Below, one piece after another: positions 17,257 to 26,886 of a DNA stretch of 64,000 nt. The position numbers and the translations under genes are program-made. Positions within the stretch are counted from its first letter, which is position 1. Each line of letters starts with the position of its first letter. A model generated the notes under the pieces. It made no database searches and was not told where the DNA came from. It worked only from the letters and a program-made list of their open reading frames with translations. This DNA is from Hymenobacter sp. DG25B (GTDB taxonomy: Bacteria; Bacteroidota; Bacteroidia; Cytophagales; Hymenobacteraceae). The DNA lies in NCBI RefSeq assembly GCF_000801315.1, contig NZ_CP010054.1, positions 868,001 to 932,000 of the forward strand, read 5' to 3'.

Positions 17257-17318
17257 CCGGTCCGGACCCGGAGCGTATCCTGTTTATAACGCATTCCTGC
17301 CACCCGCTTCATCTCCTC

Positions 17319-19727
17319 ATGAATCGAACCATTAAAAAAGTAGCTGTTTTAGGCTCGGGCGTCATGGGCTCCCGCATTGCCTGCCACTTCGCCAACATTG
17401 GCGTGCAGGTGTTGCTGCTCGACATTGCTCCCAAAGAGCTGACGCCCGACGAAGAGAAAAAAGGCTTGAAGCTGGACGCGCCGGCCGTCAAGAACCGCAT
17501 CGTCAACAGCTCCCTGCAGGCGGCCATTGCCAGCAACCCTTCGCCGCTGTACCGCAAGGCCGATGCTTCGCGCATCAAAACCGGCAACTTCGACGACAAC
17601 CTCAAGAATATTGCTCAGTATGACTGGACAATTGAGGTGGTAGTAGAGCGTCTCGACATCAAAAAGAGCCTGTTTGAGCGCGTGGAGCAGTTCCGCAAGC
17701 CCGGTACGCTCATTACCTCCAACACCAGCGGCATCCCGATTCATCTGATGACGGAAGGCCGCTCCGAGGACTTTAAAAAGCACTTCTGCGGCACGCACTT
17801 CTTTAACCCGCCGCGCTACCTGAAGCTGCTGGAAATTATCCCCACGCCGGACACCGATCCGGCCATTGTGGACTTCCTGCTGCACTACGGCGACCTGTAC
17901 CTGGGTAAAACCACCGTGCTGGCCAAAGACACGCCTGCCTTCATTGCCAACCGCGTGGGCGTTTTCGCCATTATGGACGTGCTGCAGGTGATGCAGGAGC
18001 TGGGCCTCACGGTAGAAGAAGTAGACAAGCTCACCGGTCCGGTTATCGGCCACGCCAAATCAGCCACGTTCCGCACCTCCGATGTAGTGGGTCTGGATAC
18101 GCTGATGAACGTAGCCAATGGGCTGGCCCAGGGCCTGCCCAACGACGAAGCCAAAGCTGTATTCCAACTGCCCGACTTCCTCAAGAAGATGGGCGAAAAC
18201 AAGTGGCTGGGCGATAAAACCAAGCAGGGCTTCTACAAGAAAGTAACTGGAGCTAATGGCAAGTCAGAAATTCTGGCGCTGGACCTGAACACGCTGGAGT
18301 ATAAGCCCAGCCAGAAGGTGAAGTTTGCCACCTTAGAAGCCACCAAGCCGATTGAAAAGCTGGCGGACCGCTTCAAGGTGCTGGCCGCGGGCAAAGACAA
18401 AGCCGGTGCGTTCTACCGCAAGATGTTCGCGGGCCTGTTTGCCTACGTGACCAACCGCATTCCGGAAATCACCGACTCGCTCTACAAGATTGACGATGCC
18501 CTGCGTGCCGGCTTTGGCTGGGAGTTGGGTCCGTTTGAAACCTGGGATGCCCTGGGCGTGGAGAGAGGCCTGGAGCTGCTGCAGGCCGAAGGCAAAGAGG
18601 CCGCCGACTGGGTGCGCGAGATGCTGGACGCCGGCAATACTTCCTTCTACCAGGTAAATAAGCAGGGCGTAAAGCAGTATTACGACCTCGAATCGAAGAG
18701 CTACAAGGCCATTCCGGGCGTCGAGAACTTCGTGATTCTGGATAACCTGCGCGCCACGGGCAAAGTGCTCTGGAAAAACGCCGGGGCTTCAGTTATCGAC
18801 CTCGGCGACGGTATCCTGAACGTGGAATTCCACAGCAAAATGAACACGCTGGGCTCTGATGTTATTCAGGGCTTGCTGAAAGGCGTGGAGCTGGCTGAGA
18901 AAGATTTCCGCGGTCTGGTGGTGGGGAACGACGCCCCCAACTTCTCGGCGGGCGCCAATTTGGGCCTCGTGTACATGTTTGCCTTGGAGCAGGAGTACGA
19001 TGAGATAAACATGATGATTGCTCAGTTTCAGCAGGCCATGATGCGCATGCGCTACAGTAGCATTCCGGTGGTGGGTACACCCCATGGCCTCACGCTGGGT
19101 GGCGGCTGCGAGCTGAACCTGCACTGCGACCGGGTAGTAGCTTCGGCGGAAACCTACATGGGCCTGGTAGAATTTGGCGTAGGCCTGATTCCGGCCGGTG
19201 GCGGCACCAAGGAAATGACCCTGCGCACCGCCGCCAAGTACGAGGAAGGAGAGCCGGAGTACAACATGCTCCGCAACACCTTCATGACCATCAGCACGGC
19301 CAAGGTGTCGACCTCCGCTGCTGAAGCCTTCGATCTGGGCTTTATGCGCCGCGGCGATGAAGTGGTGGTGAACTCCAACCGCGTCATTGCCCAGGCCAAG
19401 GCCGCGGCCATTGAGCTGGCCGATGATGGCTACACCCAGCCCACGCAGAAAACCAACATCAAGGTGCACGGCAAAGGCGCGCTGGGCATGTTCCTGACGG
19501 GCGTTTCGGCCATGAAGGAAGGCCGCTACATCTCCGACCATGACGTGAAGATTGCCAACAAGCTGGCCTACGTGATGTGCGGCGGCGACCTGAGCGCCCC
19601 TACGGAAGTATCGGAGCAGTACCTGCTGGATCTGGAGCGCGAAGCTTTCCTCTCGCTGACCGGCGAGCGGAAAACGCTGGAGCGGATTCAGTCTATTCTG
19701 ACCACTGGCAAGCCGCTGCGCAACTAA
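17319..19727 (+). CDS. fadN: 3-hydroxyacyl-CoA dehydrogenase / enoyl-CoA hydratase fusion (FadN-like)
   Basis: 802 residues. The NAD-binding 3-hydroxyacyl-CoA dehydrogenase part comes first (GSGVMGSRIACHFANIG near 12-28, then a C-terminal HAD domain to about 430), followed by an enoyl-CoA hydratase/crotonase domain from about 490 (SAGANLGL oxyanion-loop region near 545, then GGGCELNLHCD). This order is the reverse of proteobacterial FadB and matches Bacillus subtilis FadN in order and length. It carries out the hydration and oxidation steps of beta-oxidation. Followed by fadA after a palindromic repeat. Confidence 0.93.
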   Translation: MNRTIKKVAVLGSGVMGSRIACHFANIGVQVLLLDIAPKELTPDEEKKGLKLDAPAVKNRIVNSSLQAAIASNPSPLYRKADASRIKTGNFDDNLKNIAQYDWTIEVVVERLDIKKSLFERVEQFRKPGTLITSNTSGIPIHLMTEGRSEDFKKHFCGTHFFNPPRYLKLLEIIPTPDTDPAIVDFLLHYGDLYLGKTTVLAKDTPAFIANRVGVFAIMDVLQVMQELGLTVEEVDKLTGPVIGHAKSATFRTSDVVGLDTLMNVANGLAQGLPNDEAKAVFQLPDFLKKMGENKWLGDKTKQGFYKKVTGANGKSEILALDLNTLEYKPSQKVKFATLEATKPIEKLADRFKVLAAGKDKAGAFYRKMFAGLFAYVTNRIPEITDSLYKIDDALRAGFGWELGPFETWDALGVERGLELLQAEGKEAADWVREMLDAGNTSFYQVNKQGVKQYYDLESKSYKAIPGVENFVILDNLRATGKVLWKNAGASVIDLGDGILNVEFHSKMNTLGSDVIQGLLKGVELAEKDFRGLVVGNDAPNFSAGANLGLVYMFALEQEYDEINMMIAQFQQAMMRMRYSSIPVVGTPHGLTLGGGCELNLHCDRVVASAETYMGLVEFGVGLIPAGGGTKEMTLRTAAKYEEGEPEYNMLRNTFMTISTAKVSTSAAEAFDLGFMRRGDEVVVNSNRVIAQAKAAAIELADDGYTQPTQKTNIKVHGKGALGMFLTGVSAMKEGRYISDHDVKIANKLAYVMCGGDLSAPTEVSEQYLLDLEREAFLSLTGERKTLERIQSILTTGKPLRN

Positions 19728-19731
19728 CTAC

Positions 19732-19819
19732 TTGTCATGTCGAGCAGAGCGAGACATCTGGCCTGAAAAAGTTGTTGACTTGCTAACTTCAGATTCCTCG
19801 CCTTCGCTCGGAAGGACAT
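19732..19819. repeat. Palindromic intergenic repeat, family 1, copy B
   Basis: About 88 bp with arms TGTCATGTCGAGCAGAGCGA and, inverted, TCGCCTTCGCTCGGAAGGACA. A diverged member of the same family as at 9394. It fills the fadN-fadA gap and would form a hairpin in the polycistronic mRNA. Confidence 0.75.
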
Positions 19820-19849
19820 TCGATTCAACTCTCTAAGAAGAAACTTCTC

Positions 19850-21028
19850 ATGAATGCATATATCGTAGCTGGTTACCGTACGGCCGTAGGCAAAGCCAAC
19901 CGTGGCGGTTTCCGCTTCACCCGCCCCGATGACCTGGCCGCCGACGTCATCAAGCACCTGGTGGCCTCCGTGCCCGCCCTCGACCCCACGCGCATCGACG
20001 ATGTGATAGTGGGCAATGCCGTGCCGGAAGCCGAGCAGGGCCTGCAAATGGGCCGTCTGATTTCGCTGCTGGCTTTGCCCATGAACGTATCAGGCCTTAT
20101 TGTGAACCGCTACTGCGGCTCCGGGGTAGAAACCATTGCCATGGCCGCCGGTAAAATTGCCGCCGGCATGGCCGACTGCATCGTGGCCGGTGGTACGGAA
20201 AGCATGAGCCTGGTGCCCACCGTAGGCTGGAAAACGGTGCCCAACTACAAGCTGGCCAAAGAGCACCCGGACTACTACCTCGGCATGGGCCTCACCGCCG
20301 AAGCCGTAGCCCAGGACTACAAGATTTCCCGCGAAGACCAGGACCAGTTCTCCTACAACTCCCACCAGAAGGCCATTAAAGCCATTCAGGCCGGCAAGTT
20401 CAAGGAACAGATTGTGCCCATCACGGTAGAAGAAACTTACCTGGACCCCGCCAGCGGCAAAAAGAAAACCCGCTCTTACGTGGTAGATACCGATGAAGGC
20501 CCCCGTGCTGATACCTCGGTAGAAGCCCTGGGCAAGCTGCGCCCCGTGTTTGCAGCCAACGGTACCGTAACGGCCGGCAACTCCTCCCAGACTTCCGATG
20601 GCGCTGCCTTCGTCATTGTGATGTCGGAGCGCATGGTGAAGGAGCTGAACCTGGAGCCCATTGCCCGCATGGTAACCTACGCCACCGAAGGCATTGACCC
20701 GCGCATCATGGGCATGGGCCCGATTAAAGCCATTCCGAAGGCACTGAAGCAGGCCGGCATGAAGCTGGAAGACATTGACTTGTTCGAGCTGAACGAGGCT
20801 TTTGCTTCTCAGAGTCTGGCCGTTATGCGCGAGCTGGGCATGGACCAGAGCAAAGTGAACGTGAATGGCGGCGCCATTGCGCTGGGGCACCCACTGGGCT
20901 GCTCGGGAGCCAAGCTCAGCATTCAACTGTTCCACGAGCTGCGGGCGCAAAACAAGAAATACGGCATGGTAACCGCCTGCGTGGGCGGCGGCCAGGGCGT
21001 AGCCGGCATTTATGAACTGCTGAAATAA
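19850..21028 (+). CDS. fadA: Acetyl-CoA C-acyltransferase (3-ketoacyl-CoA thiolase)
   Basis: 392 residues, normal for thiolases. The acylated Cys is in [10 protein letters not shown] (Cys89), the catalytic His in [16 protein letters not shown], and the second Cys in [11 protein letters not shown] near the C-terminus. It cleaves 3-ketoacyl-CoA with CoA, the last step of each beta-oxidation round. It lies between fadN and the acyl-CoA dehydrogenase, with palindromic repeats in both spacers. Confidence 0.95.
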   Translation: MNAYIVAGYRTAVGKANRGGFRFTRPDDLAADVIKHLVASVPALDPTRIDDVIVGNAVPEAEQGLQMGRLISLLALPMNVSGLIVNRYCGSGVETIAMAAGKIAAGMADCIVAGGTESMSLVPTVGWKTVPNYKLAKEHPDYYLGMGLTAEAVAQDYKISREDQDQFSYNSHQKAIKAIQAGKFKEQIVPITVEETYLDPASGKKKTRSYVVDTDEGPRADTSVEALGKLRPVFAANGTVTAGNSSQTSDGAAFVIVMSERMVKELNLEPIARMVTYATEGIDPRIMGMGPIKAIPKALKQAGMKLEDIDLFELNEAFASQSLAVMRELGMDQSKVNVNGGAIALGHPLGCSGAKLSIQLFHELRAQNKKYGMVTACVGGGQGVAGIYELLK

Positions 21029-21034
21029 AAGACG

Positions 21035-21141
21035 GTTGTCATGCTGAGCGAAGTCGAAGCATCTCGCGTGCTGATGTTGGAGTAGTAATTCAACTATTTA
21101 CCACACTAGCGAGATGTCTCGACTTCGCTCGACATGACAAC
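21035..21141. repeat. Palindromic intergenic repeat, family 1, copy C
   Basis: A 107-bp near-palindrome ending in perfect 9-bp arms (GTTGTCATG / CATGACAAC); arms continue as TGAGCGAAGTCGAAGCATCT. It shares with copies A and D the central TACCACACTAGCGAGAT motif. It lies just after the fadA stop. Confidence 0.85.
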
Positions 21142-21155
21142 TGGTTTGCAAGAAC

Positions 21156-21182
21156 AACCCCGGCAGTTCGGGGTTTTCTTTC
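21156..21182 (+). terminator. Weak terminator after fadA
   Basis: 7-bp stem AACCCCG / CGGGGTT followed by TTTTCTTT. With the repeat before it, it suggests partial separation of the fadA and acyl-CoA dehydrogenase transcripts. Confidence 0.6.
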
Positions 21183-21329
21183 CGGAATATACTCGGCAAG
21201 CCTACTATTTTTTTGTATATTTCGGTACGACAATTTGTTGAGCTACTGTGTTAATAAGTAGTTGACAGCCATCGGAATAATTTGCTTTCCCCTCGATAAT
21301 CCCCAACCCCCTCAATACCTCACCCAGTC

Positions 21330-23117
21330 ATGGAAGTAACCAACAAACTGACCAAGGGCGGCGAGTTCATCATCAAAGAGACCGACGCTCAGGAAGTATT
21401 TACCCCCGCCGAATTCTCGGAGGAGCAGCGCATGATGTACCAGACCTGTCTGGACTTTGTGCAGACCGAAGTAGACCCTTTGCTGGAGCGCCTCGATAAC
21501 CACGAGGAAGGCCTGCTGGAAGGCCTGATGAAAAAGGCCGGCGAACTGGGCCTGTTCGGCGTGAGCATTCCCGAGCAGTACGGCGGCTACGATATGGACT
21601 TCAACACTGCCCTGCTGGTGACAGAAGGCGTAGGTGGCGGCCACTCCTTCCCGGTAGCCTTCGCGGCTCACACGGGTATCGGCATGCTGCCCATCCTGTA
21701 CTTTGGTACCCAGGAGCAGAAAGACAAATACATTCCCAAGCTGACCAGCGGCGAGTGGCTGGGGGCTTATTGCCTCACCGAGCCCGGCTCGGGCTCCGAC
21801 GCCCTGGGCGCACGCAGCAAAGCTGTGCTGACGGAAGATGGCGAGAGCTACGTGCTCAACGGCCAGAAAATGTGGATTACCAACGCCGGTTTCGCGCACG
21901 TGTTCATCGTGTTTGCGCAGGTAGATGGGGATAAGTTCACGGGCTTCATTGTGGAGCGCGGCACCCCCGGCCTCAGCTTCGGCAACGAAGAGCACAAGAT
22001 GGGCATCAAAGGCTCATCCACCCGCCAGGTATTCCTCTCGGATGTGAAAATCCCGAAGGAAAACGTGCTGGGCGAGATTGGCAAAGGCCACCTCATTGCC
22101 TTCAACATCCTGAACATTGGCCGCATTAAGCTGGCCGCGGCCTGCCTGGGCGCTACCAAGCGAGTGGTGGCTACCAGCGTGAAGTATGCCAACGAGCGGA
22201 TTCAGTTTAAGCTGCCTATCTCCAAGTTCGGCGCCATCAAGTACAAGCTGGCCCAGCAGGCCATCCGCACCTACGCCGTAGAATCGGCTATTTACCGGGC
22301 GGGTATGGATATCCACCGCATGGAGCAGGAGCTGCTGAGCCAGGGCCAGAGCCACAACGAAGCTTTGCTGGGCGCTGCCCGCGAGTTTGCTGTGGAGTGT
22401 GCTATCCTGAAAGTAGAAGGCTCGGAAGTGCTGGATTACGTGGTGGATGAAGGCGTGCAGATTTATGGCGGCTACGGCTTCTCAGCCGACTACCCCATGG
22501 ACCGCGCTTACCGTGACTCCCGCATTAACCGCATCTTCGAAGGCACCAACGAAATCAACCGGATGCTGGCCGTAGACATGATCCTGAAAAAGGCCATGAA
22601 GGGCGAGCTGGATCTGATGGGCCCCGCCCAGGCCGTGCAGCAGGAGCTGATGGCTATTCCGGACTTCAATACCGAAGAAGAAACCGGCCTGTTTGCTGCC
22701 GAGAAAAAGACCCTTCAGAAGCTGAAGAAGGCAATTCTGATGGTGGCCGGCACGGCGGTGCAGAAGTACATGAACTCCCTGGCCAAAGAGCAGGAAGTGC
22801 TCATGAACATTGCCGACATGGCCATCAAGGTCTACACCGCCGAAAGCACTTTGCTGCGCGTGGAGAAAGAGGCTGGCACCAAAGGCGAAGAAGCCGTTGC
22901 CAATCAGGTAGACATTGCCCGCGTGTACCTCTACGATACCGTGGACCTGGTGAACAAGGCCGGCAAAGACGCCATTGCCTCCATGACGGAAGGCGACGAG
23001 CAGCGCCTGCTGGCCATGGGCCTCAAGCGCTTCACCAAAGCTGAGCTGTTCAACGCCAAAGAGGCCCGTCGTCGCATTGCGGATGCCATGATTCAGGCCA
23101 ACGATTACGTGTATTAG
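21330..23117 (+). CDS. fadE: Acyl-CoA dehydrogenase (FadE-like)
   Basis: 595 residues. The acyl-CoA dehydrogenase core spans about 25-400: YCLTEPGSGSDALG near 148-161, MWITNAGFA, and the region with the catalytic Glu, RIFEGTNEINRML near 404-416. A helical C-terminal extension of about 170 residues follows. Length and extension match Bacillus subtilis FadE (about 594 residues), not mitochondrial-type short-chain enzymes. FAD enzyme for the first step of beta-oxidation; electrons go to ETF, which is not in this window. The 300-bp gap upstream holds a repeat, a weak terminator and AT-rich promoter-like sequence. Confidence 0.93.
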   Translation: MEVTNKLTKGGEFIIKETDAQEVFTPAEFSEEQRMMYQTCLDFVQTEVDPLLERLDNHEEGLLEGLMKKAGELGLFGVSIPEQYGGYDMDFNTALLVTEGVGGGHSFPVAFAAHTGIGMLPILYFGTQEQKDKYIPKLTSGEWLGAYCLTEPGSGSDALGARSKAVLTEDGESYVLNGQKMWITNAGFAHVFIVFAQVDGDKFTGFIVERGTPGLSFGNEEHKMGIKGSSTRQVFLSDVKIPKENVLGEIGKGHLIAFNILNIGRIKLAAACLGATKRVVATSVKYANERIQFKLPISKFGAIKYKLAQQAIRTYAVESAIYRAGMDIHRMEQELLSQGQSHNEALLGAAREFAVECAILKVEGSEVLDYVVDEGVQIYGGYGFSADYPMDRAYRDSRINRIFEGTNEINRMLAVDMILKKAMKGELDLMGPAQAVQQELMAIPDFNTEEETGLFAAEKKTLQKLKKAILMVAGTAVQKYMNSLAKEQEVLMNIADMAIKVYTAESTLLRVEKEAGTKGEEAVANQVDIARVYLYDTVDLVNKAGKDAIASMTEGDEQRLLAMGLKRFTKAELFNAKEARRRIADAMIQANDYVY

Positions 23118-23149
23118 GGGTAATTCACGTAAGGAAAACTCACTACCAA

Positions 23150-23179
23150 AAGCCGCTCCCGCTGGGGGCGGCTTTTTTT
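23150..23179 (+). terminator. Terminator after the acyl-CoA dehydrogenase gene
   Basis: AGCCGCTCCC pairs with GGGGGCGGCT (one T-G pair), followed by T7. Confidence 0.85.
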
Positions 23180-23250
23180 GTTTGGTACAACGCCGGATAA
23201 GCAGATGCCGTTTGCAGCAGACATCCCACCTTCAACCCATCCGCGAAACC

Positions 23251-24675
23251 ATGACGAACGAACAAGTAAAGGGCCAGGACTTTTACAACAGCGTACTGCA
23301 GTTTTATGACCATGCGGCGAGCTTCTCTAAGCTGGACCCCGGCATTATTGCACAGATCAGGGCCTGCAACAGCATCTACAAGGTAAATTTCCCGGTAGAG
23401 GTAGACGGGCACGTGCAGGTGTTTGAAGGGATTCGGGTGCAGCACAGCCATCACAAGCTGCCCAGCAAGGGCGGTATTCGCTACAGCGTGTACGTAGATG
23501 AGGAAGAAGTAATGGCTCTGGCCACCCTCATGACCTTTAAGTGTGCCCTGGTAGATGTACCGTTTGGCGGAGCCAAGGGCGGGGTAAAAATCAACCCGCG
23601 CACCAGCTCCCTGCAAACGCTGGAACGGGTTACGCGCCGCTACGCCAGCGAGCTGATCAAGAAAAACCTGATTGGCCCCGGCATGGACGTGCCCGCCCCG
23701 GACTACGGCACCGGTAGCCGGGAAATGGCCTGGATTGCCGATACCTACATGACTTTTAAATACGGCGACACCAGCGCCCTGGGCTGCGTTACGGGCAAGC
23801 CCGTGGGGCAGGGCGGTATTCGGGGACGCACGGAGGCTACCGGCCTGGGCGTGTTCTACGGGCTGCGCGAGCTGCTGGAAGATGAGCCCATGCTTCAGAA
23901 AATAGGGCTGAGTAGCGGCATTGCCGGCAAGCGCATCGTTGTGCAGGGCCTGGGAAATGTAGGGTACTATGCCGCCCACTTCTGCCAGGAAGCCGGCGCG
24001 CTTATTACGGGCATTGCCGAGCGCGAAGGCGGAATTTATAGTGAGCGTGGGCTGGACGTAGCGGCCGTGTTCAAGCACCGCCAGGATACGGGCTCCATTC
24101 TGGGTTTTGCCGGCGCTAAGGATGTGCCCCAGTCCCTGGAGCTGCTGGAATACGAGTGTGATGTGCTACTACCGGCCGCGCTGGAAAACCAGATTCACGA
24201 GGGAAATGCGCCGCGTATCAAAGCCAAAATCATTGCCGAAGGCGCCAACGGCCCCACCACCAAAGACGCGGAGAAAATTCTGCTGGAGCGCGGCATCGTA
24301 ATTCTGCCCGACCTCTACCTAAACGCCGGCGGCGTAACCGTTTCATACTTCGAGTGGCTGAAAAATCTTTCCAACGTGCGCTTTGGCCGCATGGGCAAGC
24401 GGGCGGAGGAAGCGGCCATGAAGCGCCTGGTAGAAACCATTGAGCGCAACACGGGCAAGAAAGTTTCGGAGCAGGAGCGGCAGCTCATCGTGCACGGCGC
24501 CGACGAAATTGACCTGGTGCGCTCCGGCCTCGAAGACACCATGATTACGGCCTACCACGCCATCCGGCAGGTAATGAAGGACGTGCCCGGCATCACGGAC
24601 CTGCGCACGGCGGCCTTCTACAACGCCATTGAGAAAATTGGCGTGAGCTACCAGGCGCTGGGAATCTTCCCGTAA
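23251..24675 (+). CDS. gdhA: Glutamate dehydrogenase (Glu/Leu/Phe/Val dehydrogenase family)
   Basis: 474 residues from the ATG at 23251; the earlier in-frame start at 23182 falls in the preceding terminator region. Substrate-binding part: KGGIRYS near 74-80, VPFGGAKGG near 106-114 with the catalytic Lys, and GPGMDVPAPDYGTG. Rossmann part: VQGLGNVGYYAA near 231-242. The NAD-type layout with no long insert suggests a hexameric glutamate dehydrogenase interconverting glutamate and 2-oxoglutarate plus ammonia. Leucine or other amino acid specificity cannot be excluded. Single gene with terminators on both sides. Confidence 0.92.
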   Translation: MTNEQVKGQDFYNSVLQFYDHAASFSKLDPGIIAQIRACNSIYKVNFPVEVDGHVQVFEGIRVQHSHHKLPSKGGIRYSVYVDEEEVMALATLMTFKCALVDVPFGGAKGGVKINPRTSSLQTLERVTRRYASELIKKNLIGPGMDVPAPDYGTGSREMAWIADTYMTFKYGDTSALGCVTGKPVGQGGIRGRTEATGLGVFYGLRELLEDEPMLQKIGLSSGIAGKRIVVQGLGNVGYYAAHFCQEAGALITGIAEREGGIYSERGLDVAAVFKHRQDTGSILGFAGAKDVPQSLELLEYECDVLLPAALENQIHEGNAPRIKAKIIAEGANGPTTKDAEKILLERGIVILPDLYLNAGGVTVSYFEWLKNLSNVRFGRMGKRAEEAAMKRLVETIERNTGKKVSEQERQLIVHGADEIDLVRSGLEDTMITAYHAIRQVMKDVPGITDLRTAAFYNAIEKIGVSYQALGIFP

Positions 24676-24694
24676 ACCCCGGCAGAAACCCCGC

Positions 24695-24743
24695 AAAAAA
24701 GGCGTGGCCCGACGACCGTAAGTCATCGGGCCACGCCTTTTTT
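24695..24743. terminator. Bidirectional terminator after glutamate dehydrogenase
   Basis: 18-bp perfect stem with A6 at the left and T6 at the right (core GGCGTGGCCCGA and its complement), loop 13 nt, between convergent genes. Confidence 0.9.
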
Positions 24744-24757
24744 ATGCGCGGAGGTGG

Positions 24758-26209
24758 CTATTTCACGGTAATCTTGTTCAGCATCAGGGCTGCTGATTTC
24801 TTGTTAGGGCGGCTCACGCCGATGATGGTTTTGGCATCCAGCCAGGTGGTAAAGTCCTTCACGTAAGCCAGGTTCTGGTCGGCGGCTACATTCAGGCCCA
24901 GCTTTTTGGGCTCCGTTACCACACCGGTGCGGGCATTCACGCGGCGCAGGTACAGGTCAGACTTGCCTTTGATTTTTTCCTGGGTCAGGATTTCCAGCTC
25001 ATTGCCGAAGGAAGCCATGCGGTAGCCGATACCAGCAAAGCCTTCCGCGGGCGAAGCCACCTGATCTTTGGCAATGATGGTATTCCAGGTGGGCGTCTGA
25101 AACTGGTTGTAACCGAATAGATGCAGCTCGCGGGCGTGTACCGGCGAGGTATCACCACCTTCTTCATACTTTTTCTCGGCTATTACTACCAGTGAGCTGT
25201 CGGGCGTCATGATCACATCGGATAGATATATGTCTTCCAGGCGCTTGGCACTGCTCTGCGTGGCTTTGTTTACGATGGTGAGATACTCCGGCTTGAACCG
25301 GAATTCCGGCGCAAACTTCAGCTCGCCGCCGGCAGTGGGGTCAAACTTGAGAAGCTTGAGGCTATAGTACTGCCCGGTTTCGCGCTCCGTGCAGATAGCC
25401 GCCCCCAGGATAACGCCGTTCGGGTGCACCGTGAATTTAGTGTCGAACACATTCACCACTTTGCCGCCAAACGTGCCGCCCACCACTACCGACATCACCT
25501 TCACATCGGGGTTGTCGTTGCGATACTGGCGCACAGCTATTTTTTTCATGCCGTCCGTTACCAGGGCCACGTACTGGGTGCCGTCGTTGGCTACGTACAC
25601 GGTGGGGGAGAAGAAGTCGCCTAGGTCATGGAAATCGTAGACGCGGGTTTTCAGCTTGGTCAGCTTCTGATCGAAGATGTTGGCGCTCAGGGCCCGGATC
25701 TGCACGTCGCGGGTGAGGTAGCGGAAGGCCACCAGGTGCGTGCCATCGGGTGAAATAGCTACGCCGGGGCGCCGGTCGCGCGGGGCAGCATCTATCAGCT
25801 TCTTCGCGGCGGTCTTCTGGCCATTGCTCAGGTCTACGGCTATAACGGAGAGGTTCTGGGCGCCGGTTTCCTTGTGGTGTATCACTACCAGCGCCTGCTC
25901 CTTATTGCGGGAAAATGCCTCAATGGTTTCGCCGGCGGCCACGGGGATAATGGCCTGCCAGGCCCGCTTCAGCTCCGTGTTGTAGCGCTCTACGGTATAC
26001 TCGGTGGCCGATTTGTGGCCGAGGACGATGAAATCAGTAGAGCCGGCCAGCGCTAGGGTTTTGTGGGGCACGCGCTGGTTGTAGCGGTCCTCCGACTGCT
26101 CGGGTACGTAGCTGAAAGCGGTTTTTGCCTTTTGGGCGGTAGCCGTAGGGGCGGCAACGGTCCAGGCCAGAGCAAGGCTGCTTATCCAAAAAAGAAAGTT
26201 AAGACGCAC
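24758..26209 (-). CDS. Hypothetical secreted protein, probable beta-propeller
   Basis: 483 residues. An N-terminal signal peptide (LNFLFWISSLALAWTVAAPTATAQ) precedes a protein rich in beta strands with repeated blocks of the type VAISPDGTHLVAFRY and DVIMTPDSSLVVIAEKK, as in WD40/TolB-like propellers. No catalytic motif was recognised and no T9SS or lipid signal seen. A good -7 box (TACCTTTG) lies 53 bp before the ATG. Single gene; role unknown. Confidence 0.75.
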   Translation of the reverse strand: MRLNFLFWISSLALAWTVAAPTATAQKAKTAFSYVPEQSEDRYNQRVPHKTLALAGSTDFIVLGHKSATEYTVERYNTELKRAWQAIIPVAAGETIEAFSRNKEQALVVIHHKETGAQNLSVIAVDLSNGQKTAAKKLIDAAPRDRRPGVAISPDGTHLVAFRYLTRDVQIRALSANIFDQKLTKLKTRVYDFHDLGDFFSPTVYVANDGTQYVALVTDGMKKIAVRQYRNDNPDVKVMSVVVGGTFGGKVVNVFDTKFTVHPNGVILGAAICTERETGQYYSLKLLKFDPTAGGELKFAPEFRFKPEYLTIVNKATQSSAKRLEDIYLSDVIMTPDSSLVVIAEKKYEEGGDTSPVHARELHLFGYNQFQTPTWNTIIAKDQVASPAEGFAGIGYRMASFGNELEILTQEKIKGKSDLYLRRVNARTGVVTEPKKLGLNVAADQNLAYVKDFTTWLDAKTIIGVSRPNKKSAALMLNKITVK

Positions 26210-26261
26210 GGCAAAAGACAGTTAACAAGAAAAAATGAAAAAAAACTGAAAAAGTCTTCTC

Positions 26262-26269
26262 CAAAGGTA
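26262..26269 (-). promoter_or_regulatory. Putative -7 box for the secreted propeller-like protein
   Basis: Minus-strand TACCTTTG, exact TAnnTTTG match, giving a leader of about 45-50 nt. Confidence 0.55.
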
Positions 26270-26497
26270 TCAACTCTGCCCTCAGTTCCGTACATGGCCA
26301 CAATGCCGCGAATGGCCACCACCGCTTTTTGAAATCTTCACGAATCCTTAACCGCCTTTTTTGTCCTCGCTCTCCCGCTTCACCGTTCCTTTGTCTGTGC
26401 CTTCACAGTAGAAAGGTGCTGATTGACTTATAAAAAGGATATTTTGTCCTCTAGGATGTTCTGGTGATTTTTGCCGGCATCTACCAGCCAATCATCG

Positions 26498-26505
26498 TAC
26501 TTTTG
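26498..26505 (+). promoter_or_regulatory. Putative -7 box for the small secreted protein
   Basis: TACTTTTG, exact match. A TTG lies 24 bp upstream, a little more than the usual 19-21 bp spacing. Confidence 0.45.
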
Positions 26506-26596
26506 CCCCTGATTCTTTGATTTACCTCGATTTTACGACGGCTCTGGCTTAATTCTTGCACTATCAGCCAGCGCTTATTTGAAGACCACCATTCAT

Positions 26597-26836
26597 ATGA
26601 AATTTTTACTCAAAGCTTTTTTATTATTCACGCTGATTGTAGTTGGTAAGCTTGCCAAACAACCATTAACGTACGTAAATCTGGTTGCTGAAAAGCCCCA
26701 AACCGTAGTAGGTACTACCTCAACGGATAGCCACACGTTTTTTGTGCAGCAGGTAAGCCATAAATCAGGCGGCTATCACCAGGCCCCCGGCACACCGCCT
26801 TCCTCAAGCGGTGATCAAATCTTTACGATTGAGTAA
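26597..26836 (+). CDS. Small secreted hypothetical protein
   Basis: 79 residues from the ATG at 26597; a TTG six codons earlier is less likely. A hydrophobic N-terminus (FLLKAFLLFTLIVVG) is a signal peptide or membrane anchor, followed by a polar, Thr/Ser/Gly/Pro-rich tail without Cys. No family recognised. The gene stands alone, has its own promoter-like box and terminator, and is more AT-rich than its neighbours. Confidence 0.55.
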   Translation: MKFLLKAFLLFTLIVVGKLAKQPLTYVNLVAEKPQTVVGTTSTDSHTFFVQQVSHKSGGYHQAPGTPPSSSGDQIFTIE

Positions 26837-26840
26837 AGCG

Positions 26841-26867
26841 AAAAGCGGAAGTGATTCCGCTTTTTTT
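26841..26867. terminator. Terminator after the small secreted protein
   Basis: AAAAGCGGAA / TTCCGCTTTT stem with a GTGA loop and a T7 tail. It also faces the end of recG on the other strand. Confidence 0.85.
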
Positions 26868-26886
26868 ATGCCCGCTGCCGTCGGGT

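Larger units (their letters stand above)
26210..26596. other. 387-bp intergenic region between divergent genes
   Basis: No coding potential seen. It holds two promoter boxes: TACCTTTG on the minus strand (26262-26269) for the secreted propeller-like protein and TACTTTTG on the plus strand (26498-26505) for the small secreted protein. The left part has A-rich runs. Noticeably more AT-rich than the flanks. Confidence 0.6.
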
